Below are positions 43,174 through 55,100 of a stretch of 64,000 bases of DNA, in pieces. The stretch is from Sipunculus nudus (taxonomy: Eukaryota; Annelida; Sipuncula; Golfingiida; Sipunculidae), in NCBI GenBank assembly GCA_026874595.1, contig CM049306.1, positions 12,671,019 to 12,735,018 of the forward strand, given 5' to 3'. Position 1 is the first letter of the stretch. Every line of letters begins with the position of its first letter. The position numbers were made by a program, and so were the translations under genes. The notes beneath the pieces were generated by a model that was not told where the DNA came from, searched no databases, and was given only the letters and a program-made list of their open reading frames with translations.

Positions 43174-46100
43174 GTAGGTTGTTCAAGTCTACTGTTTGAC
43201 AGCTGGGTCTCGTGACTCTACAGTACTATATAAATTGCGTAGTAGCTGATTAGACCTTTACCATAGTGTTATCAGACCTAGTCTTGTACTGTAGATATAT
43301 CACATGGGCTTTTTATTATTGGTGGTGGTGCTGTCATAGGGTTTTTTAGCTCAGCTGACTTAAACTTTAAAATTTAAGTTAAACTGTGAAAGTCATATGG
43401 GCTATATATCATTATCAATCACTCTTTGTCCATCATCCCTCTGTCTGCCTGTCAGTTTGTTAACAGTTAACAATTTAGGTCCCTATAGGTCACTGTGACC
43501 TATATCCTCTGACCTATGGGGCTGGAAAATACCCCCGAGAATAATTAAAGATTTGATACAGAGGGTCCAATATCTGAATAATTAATGCATTGATTGCCTA
43601 AAGTCTGTTTTAGGCGAGCGATGGCGCTGGAACGATCGCTCACTTAGTAAGGCAAGGCCGGCCTGCATGCGTATTGATCAGTGAGAGTTTCACCATTTCC
43701 TGAAGATTGGTGGCACCACCTGTATTTTTTCTCATTTTACGGATTTTTTTCTCTTTTTTTCACCTCTTCAGATGAGGCATTTTGTCTGTTAAAAGGCCAG
43801 AAATCATAACTGTAAGACCTAGAAACTTCTAACTGTACATCCAGGGAGGTCCTAGGTCAATTTCCTTGGAAAACCTGAAATTATGTCATGGTGACCTATA
43901 TTTTGTGAACCTCAGGCTAAAAAACCTGATTTTGAGCACTCAGTTAGCCATATTGGGGCACAAAATGTACCCCTAGGCCTATAATCTTCTAACATTACAC
44001 CCATGGGGGTCCATAAAAAAATCTCAATGAAAACCTGAAATTAGGTCCCTGTGACCTGTATCCTGCAAGCAATGGGTGTAATTATATTTTCATTTAAAAG
44101 TCATATGGAGTTCTGCTCAAATCCATAATAATAAACATGTATTTATAAATTATAGGTCTTTTGTAATCTGTGAGTATATATAATGTAAACTTGTTAAGCT
44201 GCCAGGTCATTTATCAATATAAAATTTAGCAGTTGATTTTTGTCACATTTTCTGAAAATTCCTTTTTAATTTTGCAGAACTCCAGATCTATGGCTTTTCT
44301 CAAGTTTATGAAAAGTTTATACACTAAATAACTGACCAACAGCAATTGCTCTGATAGATCTGTCTGTCAGTGCCAGAGAAATAGCTCCGGTAGATTTGTC
44401 AGACAGTGTCAGTGAACATGCCTGTAGGAAATGCCGGAACTTTATGTTGGAGGGCTAATACTAGAAATAAGGACAGACCAGCAGTAAGAAAGCCAGTCTA
44501 AGACAGATAGCCTATAGGTTATACTGCAGTTTTACCAGTGAGTGATAATTATTATATGCAAATTATTATTTTTATTCCTTTTTGATAACCATAAAGAAAT
44601 GAGAATATCTGATATTATTCAGTGTATAATTTTATTTTTATTTCTTTGGGTTGATGGCTGTGTGTATAGGAATAACATAAATAGGAAAACAATGCATTGG
44701 AAATGTTATATTGACAGTCTGTCTGTTTGTCTGTCTTTCTGTATATCCATCCGACCATTCACACAAATTTGTTTCCAGAAGAAAACTCCAGGTTGGATTG
44801 ACACATATATTTCAAACTTGACTTAAATATGGCCCACAACTAAAGCAAGTCCCTGTATGATTTTTGGGTCATGAGGTCATAGGGCATGTCACAGGACTCA
44901 CTTATTTAAAAAGATAATGGCTGCATTTTAAGCCAAGGTTTTCATCCCAAACTTTCCATCTTGCACATTTAGCTGACTTGCCAGGATGGGGAGAGCAATA
45001 ATGAATTTTGGGTCACAAGGTCAAGGTCACAGGGTCCATCTGTTCACCGATTTGTTTTTAGTTAATAAATCCAGTTTGACATATTGGTTTCAAACTTTCA
45101 AACACCACTAAAGTAAGAACCATGTTGATTTTTGGGTCCAGGAATCAAAGGTCAAGGTCACAAGACCAATTTCTTTAGAAAGAATGTGTATTTTTTTCAA
45201 GCCAAACTTTTCATTACAAACCTTCAATCTTCATGATATAGCTAACCTGCCAATAGGGGAAGATTCTATTTGTTTTTTTGGGTCAAAGGTCAAGGTCACA
45301 GGGCTGATCCATTCACAAATTAGTTTATGGATGATAATTCTGCTATGGATAGACAGATTGGCTTCAATTTGCCTTCAAACTTGCATTTTTAGCTTTCTTT
45401 ATGTTAAAAGATTGTGGATGCACTGTAAATCGAACTTTTCTTCCCAAACTTTCCATCCTTCACACATTGCTTACTTGCTGAAAGTGAGGAAATATGTAGA
45501 TTTCGAGGTTACCTGGTCAGAGGTCAAGATCACTTTTTTTTTAAAATTGCTACAATAATCTAAATGCTGCAAGTTCAAGGATATTAAGTTCTAAGATTTT
45601 TTGGTCACAAGGTCATTGGTTAAGGTCACAGGACTGTGATTCTGAAAATTTTCTTTAAAAATACTGTTATAGACAAATTCAGCTGAGTTGAGACGCATGG
45701 TTTCCTAGTTCAGGAGCTGCTGCCAATATTTCATTAAGCCAAAGTGAGCCGATTTTGTGCAGCTTAGTCTGGCTTGAAAAAAATTAATACAAAATTTTAA
45801 TCTTTTTCTGTTAAAATGCCAGAAACATATACAGACTAATACAAAGTTAGTTTTGTTGATCTTTGATGCTGATTGACAAAGTGCAAGGTGCTTAACTAAA
45901 GATCAGGTTTTGCTATTTTTGTTTGCACGACGTTGAAAGGAAACAGTGTGGTTGTTTAAGGTTGAAAGCGTTGGCTTATGAAACCACAAGGATAAACTTA
46001 TTATTCAATCACAAACTAGTTGAAAAATGGATGCAATATGTTACACATAATATAGATAACGTGGTTATATATATTCAAATGAACAGGCTTTCAGGTCAGT

Positions 46101-49100
46101 TTAAGCCAGTCTACATTTTGCATGCTGAGCTGAGCCACAAATTCAACTTACCACTAAAGTCAGCTGTCTTTTTGATTATTTTGATTATGACTGGATTCTT
46201 CAGTTCTTTGAGACTGGTGGTTCCACCTGTATTTTAAGCGAACGTGTGAGCTTATGTGATGGTGCAGCGTCGTCCAAGGCTGGCTGTCCACTGTCCATGG
46301 CTGTAAGTCAGAAACTGTCGGAGCTAGCAGCTCCAAATTACATGTAAGAATTAGTCACATGTGAAACTTGGTGCCCTACAGCTTATTATCGGGTATCTGC
46401 ATTAATTTTGATATTATAAAGAAAAAGCTTAATAACCTTTAAAAATCTTCTTCTCTGAAACTGTCCAGCCAAATTGTCCAATATTTCACAGAAATGAACA
46501 GTCTCTCTCAAGTTGTTCGAATGGTTCCAGTTTGGTGATTTTGACCAAGTTACAGGAAGTTGAACTTCATTTGCATGCTAAAATTACAATCTCAGAAACG
46601 GCTGGAGCTATTATCATCAAATTTTATGCCAATGTTGATCACTTGAGTCATATCTGAAATTGAGGTATTGGTGGCGCCACCTGCATTGGTCTTTTTGTAC
46701 GGGGGTCAACGATGCCTGAAGCATACAGAGGGCTACAAAAAATTCTTCTCTGAAAGCGTTAAGCCAAATTGTTTAATATTGCACAGAAATGCTCCTAGGG
46801 AAGTGCTTTCTTAAGTTTGTTCAAATGGTCTATGTTCAATGATATTTGACTGAGTTATGGGAAGCTGAATATAGTCAAATGTTATAGCAGCCCATTTCTG
46901 CTCAGTGGCTACAAAGATCTTCTTCTCAAAAACCACTGGGTCAAATTATTTAATCTCACACATGAATGATCCTTCTATGTTGATAATTCTAATTTGTTCA
47001 AATGGTTTTGAGTCAGTGATTTTCTGAGAAATTATACAGGAAATGTTGAAAAAGGTATAAAAATCGTCTTCTCCAAAAAATGTTCAGCCAAATTGTCCAA
47101 TATTTCACAGAAATGATTCGTAGAACAATCTCTCGCAAAATTGTTTGAATTGCTCCAGTTCGGTGATTTTTGTCTGAGTTACAGGAGGTTTAACTCAGTC
47201 ATTTGTGCAAAAAAGCATACTGAAAAAATCTCAGAAACAGCTGGAGCTGTCATCACCAAATTTTATGCCAGTGTTTGTCACACGAGTCATATCTGAAATT
47301 GAGGTGTTGGTGGTGCCACCTACATTGATCTGTTTTTTACAAGCAAAAATGTAAGTTTAGACTCTTCTAGCTTTTAAGAAACCGTTGAGCTGATTGGTCT
47401 AAACTTTACAAGAATTGTGCTTTGGTATTGTTCTGTCAGTTTGATAAGAATAGATTGGGTAAATGCAGCTTTGAAAAGCAGGGAGCCAAAAGAAAAGGCT
47501 TTCAGTGTTTGAAAACAGATTTGGCAGCATGGCAAGTTTGAACATGTCAAGTCAAGAGGTCAATCAGTGCACCCAGGTGCGGTCCAGACATCACCATGGC
47601 AACTGACCTGGCTCAGCCTGGCGTCTAGATACAGTCTAGACATCTAGACAATGTGTCTAGACACATCGTCTAGATGTCTAGAACCTGCCAACTGTGTCAG
47701 ATTTTACAAAAGGTCAAGTTACACTCTGTATCTATGAATGACTTTGGCAGACTGCCAACCATTTCAGATTTGCCAACAGGTCAAGTTTCAGTCTGTAAGA
47801 GCCATTGTTGTGGTTACATGTGGCTCATTAGGTACCCTTGACCTGGGGGAAAGCTGTGCCTCCATTGCTAGAATGCACAAATAGGTGTGACTCGATACCA
47901 AGGCTAAAAGAGGAACTTGTTCTTAGATTTTATAGGGTAAAAGCTAAAAGACATTTTAAGATGTTCTTCTCCGAAACCATGCTGCCAAATTGTCTGTTCA
48001 TCTGTCCCAGTATCCATCCCTGGCAAAAAGAACATATCGGAAATATCCTGACTGATACATCCTAGTTTTAAAATGTCCTAGTCCAAAGCATGCATGTCAG
48101 AAACATCCATTTGGCTGAATTCATAAAAGGTAGATATGCAGGACATGAGAGGATCAATATTAAATTTTAAAAATAAACATCCATACTCCCAAACTTTGCA
48201 CAGGTTCGCATAAGTCCTGTAGGCCTTGTTTCTATTTTTATTAATTTTTCCTTTATTTTGAGACTGCCATATTAAATTGATACTGGTACTACCAGATTTG
48301 CAACTGAGGTTTTATCTAGTTTCCTGAAACCTTGTGTTTATTAGGGTCCCACTTAAATAAGGGGTCACGGGGTCAAAGGGAAAGGTCACATGGGCCATCT
48401 GTCCACATATTTGTTTCTGAATGATCATTCCAGTTGGGATTAATATATTGGTTATAAACTTGACATATATTGCCCAACAATAAAGTTAGAAACCTTTTCA
48501 TTTTTGGGTTATGAGGTCAAAGGTCAAGGTCACTGGGGTCATCTGTCCAAATATTTGTTTCCAGATGATAACTTCAGGTTGGATTGACAAATGGATATCA
48601 AGCTTTACTAATATATGGCCAACCACTAAAGTAAGAATCCTTTGGAAAATGGAGTTGTTTGGTTAAAGGACAAGATCACAGGGTCCACTTTAAAATGATT
48701 GTTGATGCATTTTAAGCCAAACTTTTCATCCCAAATCTTCAGTCTCTAATATGTGGCTCAACTGCCAATACAATATATTGTATTTGATAGGAAAAGATTC
48801 GGTTTGATTTTTTGTCACAAGCTCAAAGGTCACATGGCCCATTCATTCACAAATTAGTTTATGGATGATAACTCCAGTTTGGCTAGACAGATTGACTTCA
48901 AATGTGATCACATAACCAACATTTGGAAAAAGCTCATAAACATATCCTTAGAGACAAATTCAGCCGAGCATCAAGACCCATGGGTCCCTACTTACCAATG
49001 GGGGTTTGGGAAGAAATTATTGCTTCCTAAAACTAATTATTGCTTCCTAAATCTTTTGTGTACTATATTCAAATGTAAGGCCATGTTCTTCAGTTTATTT

Positions 49101-52100
49101 GGCTCTCTGAAACCATTTGCTTCAATTGCATGACAAGTCTTTAAATTATTATAATAATTAATATGACCAAATATTTTTTTTATATATATATATATAATTT
49201 TATGTATATATATATTATTCCACATAATGAGTTCCCCAAGCTCTCAAAATTGATATTTACCTAATATTTTTTAGATATTTTTTATGATATGTCTAGGGGT
49301 AAGACGTAACAGCCGTGACCTTATGTCCTTCACCTCAGCAAATTTTTTCTATCAGCTCAAACAACTGTCATGCTTGATAACAGCTGGAGTTACCCAAATG
49401 GTAGCCTTGTTGACATGATCAAACCTCAAGGTCAAGAAACAATTCATATCTCAACATTTCTGAGGAACTATGCAGTCTGACATCAGCTGTTATATATGAA
49501 GAAAAGCCAACAAGGTTTCCATTTGTCAAAACAAGCAAAGGTTTATGTGGCCTGGAAGGGATTGGCAGGTTTCCAACCCAGGTACTTTTTATACACCCGT
49601 CTTATGGTATACCCACTGACAGTCCTTCCGTTAACTTTTTGGTGTCACAGGTTGGGTATTGAAATTGTCTCCATATGCTCAGACTATGTCAGCTTATACA
49701 TACCAGGCATATTCCAAACAGATAAAATTTCAACAGCCACCCAGGTGGATTGCTATTATCTAAAACCTTTTATGAGACATCACCATGGTGTCAAAATTAT
49801 GTAAAATTAGGCACTTTGATTAAAGCAATAATTAAAAATATAAACAGCATAGGATGCATATAATACAATTGTCACCAGTTTTTGATCTCAGTGAGGTAAG
49901 ACAAAGTAAGTTAATTATGTAAATATAAAAAAACATTTCATCCTCAGAAGAGCTGTTTTAAATTAATAATTGGTGTGTTTTACTTCAGGCCACATCAAAA
50001 CTGCTTGTCAACTATCCTGGACCAATAAGGGACCAGATCTTGGACTATCTGTTCAAGGTAAGATTTAAAGATATTTTGTTCTCTTACATGATTTATTAAT
50101 ACATGCATTTCAAATTATAGTTATTCTGCTGAATTAAAGCATGTTCTTGAAATATTTTTAGTATTGATAATTAAGAATATTTATCAACTTCCAGTTATTT
50201 TTCATATTCAATACATGGAGATCAGGGTCCCTGAGGAGTTAGAACAGTGCTCATAGTGCACTACCAGGACCTGCATTACATGCAAGATCCTCTGTTTACA
50301 TGCACTGCGCATGTTCCCAGTTTTTGGCCTATTGATGTGCCACATTTGTTCGGTCTGTAGATCTGGTTTTTCCTTATTATTTTGCTACAGAAATATAACT
50401 CATTAGCCATTGTATTTGCTTTTTTAGGTGGAAACACATTGATTCCATTTACTGTTTGTGATATTCATACCTTCATTATTAAAGCAAACATCAAGAACAA
50501 TAAAGAGGAAGTTAATTTATGTAATTTATTAAACAGCAGGTTCTCTCAATATAATAAACTTATTCATGCAAACAGATTATATTCTATACACACAGGAAGA
50601 TTTAAATGAGTCTGATATGTAAATTAAAGAAAGTCAGCAAAATATCTTTGTACATTTATACAGTTAAGTCGCTTTACTTTAGTGATTTTATCTCCGTATT
50701 CCAGCGTATTGAATATGTTTATTGTTCATGTATGTGAATATAACCTTAACCTTGTGATGGTTGAAAATAAAATAATAAGGGTTGTATTGTGTGACACTGC
50801 AGAAGGTAATATTTAAATAATTTGCCTTTTTTTTCTATTTTTATCTACTTTGTATTTCATAGCCTAACTTTGGAGCTTCTCTTCATATGCTCAAAGTAGA
50901 AATTGGAGGAGATGGCCAGAGTTCTGGTGAGATTTAAAAAAAAAATTTTTATCACATAATACTTCCCAGTCCTGTAAATTATGCTCCTAAGTCTTGAGAT
51001 GCTATCAGTGAATCACTAGTGGATATGATTACACATATCAGATTATCCTACGTTGATAGAGTTTGGTGTTAATTTAGTGGTTATACTCTTTAGGAACAGA
51101 TGTAGAAACTGATGTAGGACCAGTATTTGAAGTTTAAGGATGTGTTATATATGTTGGAGCCAGTTTGCTAATCTGGCTCCAGCTGCTGATGAGCTTGGCC
51201 CATATAACTAATTTTAGTTGTTGCTATAGTACTCCTTTTTCAGCGAACCTGTGATCTAATGCAATGGTGTGGTTTCATCCTTTGTCTGTACATTAACCCA
51301 TACTATCTAAAAAACGACAGGCACTAGCATCACAAAATTTTATGCAAAAAATTAGCCATCTGATAAACTCTATTTGATTTTGCTTATTTTTGGGCTAACT
51401 GCATTTTCTTAGATTTTATAGAGAAAAAAGCTTCAAAACCTTTGAAAATGGGAAATGGTCCAGCCAAAATGTTCAATATTTCACAGAAATAATCTCTTAT
51501 ATCATCACAGTTTGTTTAAATGGTTCCAGTTTGGTGAATTTTGGTCGTTTTCATGAAGTTTAACTTAGTCATCTGTCAAAAAAAGCATAATAAAATTTCA
51601 GTCTCAGAAACAGCTGGAGCTATCATCACCAAATTTTATGCCAATGTTGGTCACATGAGTCATATCTGAAATTGAGGTATTGTTTGTGCCACCTGCATCA
51701 GCCTTTTTTGTATGGGGTCATCAGTGCCTGTATCATACTGAGGGCAACAAAGAGAGCACTTTGGTGAAGGTTACAATGAATCTTAACGCAGTGACTGCTT
51801 TTGTGACAATGTTGGGGGAGACCCATATGCAAAAGAAAGCGTAAGTGACGAATAAGCCGTAACAGGTTTATGCATCGTAGTGGCAGCTTTATCAGGTTCA
51901 GTTAACTTAGTGGTAACTGAAGCGGGTTAGATGCTGTAGTGGCAGCTGTAGCAGGTTCAGGTGACGTAGTGGCAGCTGAAGCAAGTTCATGTGAGGAAAT
52001 GGCAGCTGTAGCAGGTTCATGTGAAGTAGTGGCAGCTGTGGCAGGTTCATGTGAAGTAGTGGCAGCTGTATCAGGTTCATGTGAGGAAATGGCAGCTGTA

Positions 52101-55100
52101 CCAGGTTCAGGCATTGGTGAAGACATGTGCTCTGTGAGTGCTTTCTTGTTAATTTAGTTGTCACTAAAACTATATTTTCACTTAGGGGTATGTGCTCTGT
52201 GAGTGCTTTCTAATTAATTAAGTTGTCACTTAAAATATTTACACTTAGGGCAAAAGCATCTAGGTATAACCAACCAACTTAATATCAGATAGACCTTACA
52301 TGATAAATAAAACACTTACATGAGCAAAGGTCTTTTGGTATCCTGATGATCCACCTCCCTCTTGTGGATGTTCTTGGCGACGTCAAACAGACTATAAACT
52401 TGGAGAACCAGTAGATACTTTCTGAACTCTTCTCCAGGCTTGGCAGCATGTTGAACACTCCAAGAGCAGTCAAATCCATAACTTTGAATCCTTTAGATTT
52501 TATGTAGAACTTGAAGTGAGGATCTACTGGATCCTGTGGGTTTTGCAAATCATTCAAAATGTTGTCATACCTTTGGTTTGTGATGATGCCGGACCTCTTG
52601 CTTGATAAGGCATTATTGATGCGCACATCCAGCAATTCACAATGGGGTGTATTGTCCATTCTATCAAACTGCAAGAACTGAATGCTGACCTATCAGGTTT
52701 CTGATGTATATTGGAATGTGAACTACTCCGTGCCATTATTACATGCTTACATATTACTAGTGAGGTAGACTTTAAAGCTGCCTAGTCAAAACATTGGGGC
52801 ATTAATCAAATGGTTACTGCTAATTCTTTGAAATCATTTGATCAATCTATAAAATACCTAATAGTTATTACCTATCAAACCATTCAGCTATAAAGAAACC
52901 TTTCAGTTATTACCTAACAAACCATTCAGCTAATTAATGAACTTTATTAACTATATAACATCACAGTAAGTGCGAGTAATTGCATGGCACTGCATCTGGT
53001 ATTGGACTGACCATCTGCAGATGGGCAGTCCAATAACGGATCCTTTTATGGGCCAAGCCCATCGGTAGATGAGCCAGACTGGCAAACAAGATCCAACTTA
53101 TATAACACATCCTTAAAATTCAAATACTGGTCTTACATCAGTTTCTTTTAATACATTGATGCACATTTTACTGGTCACTGAGGTCATAAGTAAAACTACA
53201 AAATTAATTTCATTCCTCAATAAGTAACTGGAGCAATTACTTAAGTAAAGAGTCCAGTTTATGATGCATAATCAGGTTTTACAAGCATGTTTTGTTAAGC
53301 TGAATTGGAGCATGAAAACTTGAAAGTTTATTAAATGGTATAATAATTTTGCTAAATCTTTCAAAAAGGGTAATACATGATAAAAAGGTAATACCATATT
53401 CCCAACAGAGGGCACTGAACTATCTCACATGCACAACAGCTGGGATGAGAATTATGAGCGAGGTTACGAGTGGTGGATGATGAAGGAGGCCAAGAAGGTA
53501 AACTTTAAATACAGAACTTTATCAGTTTGATCATGCTAAAATTAAATATACCCTTAAGTAACTGATCAAATTAACAGAAATTTACTAATAACACAGCTGA
53601 TGATAAAAACAGCAATTTTTTTATAAGACAGCGTGAAACCCTAAAGTAAAAAATAACACACATTTTGCCAGATTTATGTTTTTTTTAATTTCTCCTGCCT
53701 TGGTTGTATAGTGGTCAATAATAACAGACAATGTATACTGCAGTAGCCTACACACAAATATTTATGTATCAACCTGATATATAAGAATTAGTTATAAGTA
53801 GATTTGTTTAAATCTATTTAAACCAGAGGAATCCTGCAATTAAGTTGTATGGCCTGCCATGGAGTTACCCAGGATGGGTAGGTGAAGGTCATTACTGGCC
53901 ATTCCACAACCCAAACAAGACTGCCACTTACATAATCAAGTGGATCCTTGGGGCAAAGAAGGTTCACGGACTGGACATTGATTATATAGGTGTAAGTATC
54001 AATTCATACAAGTTTGACAAGTATAACTTAATGTAATTTTGATAAGAATGGTTGTCTTACTTAATACAAACAATGAGTAAAATGGCAACTGTAGAAAAAA
54101 ACAGTTCACAATTCCATCTGTATGGTTTAATAACCTTGCTGTTATTGTGCATTTTACTTTTGATAATTAGTATGTACGTAATGCACCAGAAAACAGGCTT
54201 TCAGTAATGTGGGGCTAAGCGTCTCTAATGCACAAAATCTCTTACAGACGCTCGGTTCTGAGTGTCCAAGAGTCCCATGATATGCACAAATTCTTGAATG
54301 AGCACCTTGTAGCAGTCAATGACCTTTACCAGGTGCCTCAAGCAAACCAGTCAGTTATGTAAATTTTTGCAAATTTGATAACTGAGGCTTAAAGCAGATA
54401 TCCATATAATGACATGATTTCTAATCATGTAATGATATGATTATTACATAAAATATGAAAGATTCAGTTTTACATAACCCTTCAAACTTTGACCCATATA
54501 TCATCTTTGAGACAATATAAACTCCGATGGGACTCCCAAAAAAATTTTACCTTAGCCTGACTCTTCAAATATTCTTCCTATTGAAAGCCCTGAGAAAATT
54601 AAATGACTCAGACTTAGATAAATTCAATGAAAAAATAGGGCAAAATTCATAGAATTAAGATTATTTTTCATAAAATAAATTATAATATACAATTTGTAAA
54701 TATTTTATGTTCCTGAATATTTCAGTTGTTGATCTGTGCTGTATGTGAACTTAAGGTCTCTTTTTCTCTTCAGACATGGAATGAAAAGCCGTATGATATC
54801 ACCTATATTGAGGTAAGAAATTACTCTTTGTTAATGAAAAAGGAATTCTGCTTAAAAAAATGCAGTAAACATTTTTTTGGGATAAATTATTTCTTATTCT
54901 TATAAAATTAGCTTAGGAAACTAGATATTTCTTTGTGCCAAAGTATCCCCAGACAATAAATTCCCCCCCCCCTCTTTTTAGAATAGGCCCCCCATCTTCA
55001 GCAGCATATACTGACACTTGGCAAGTGACTATGGTTTCTTCCATCTATCAACTTGAGAAACAATATTTTTCACCAAATATTGGGGCAAATACGGGGATTA

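Noticed and set aside
45184-45558. 124-codon open frame
   Set aside because: Entirely inside family G repeat units; no recognisable protein signature or splice context.
51841-52110. CRISPR-like array
   Set aside because: 30-bp units are contiguous with no spacers and lie in an animal intron; it is a minisatellite.
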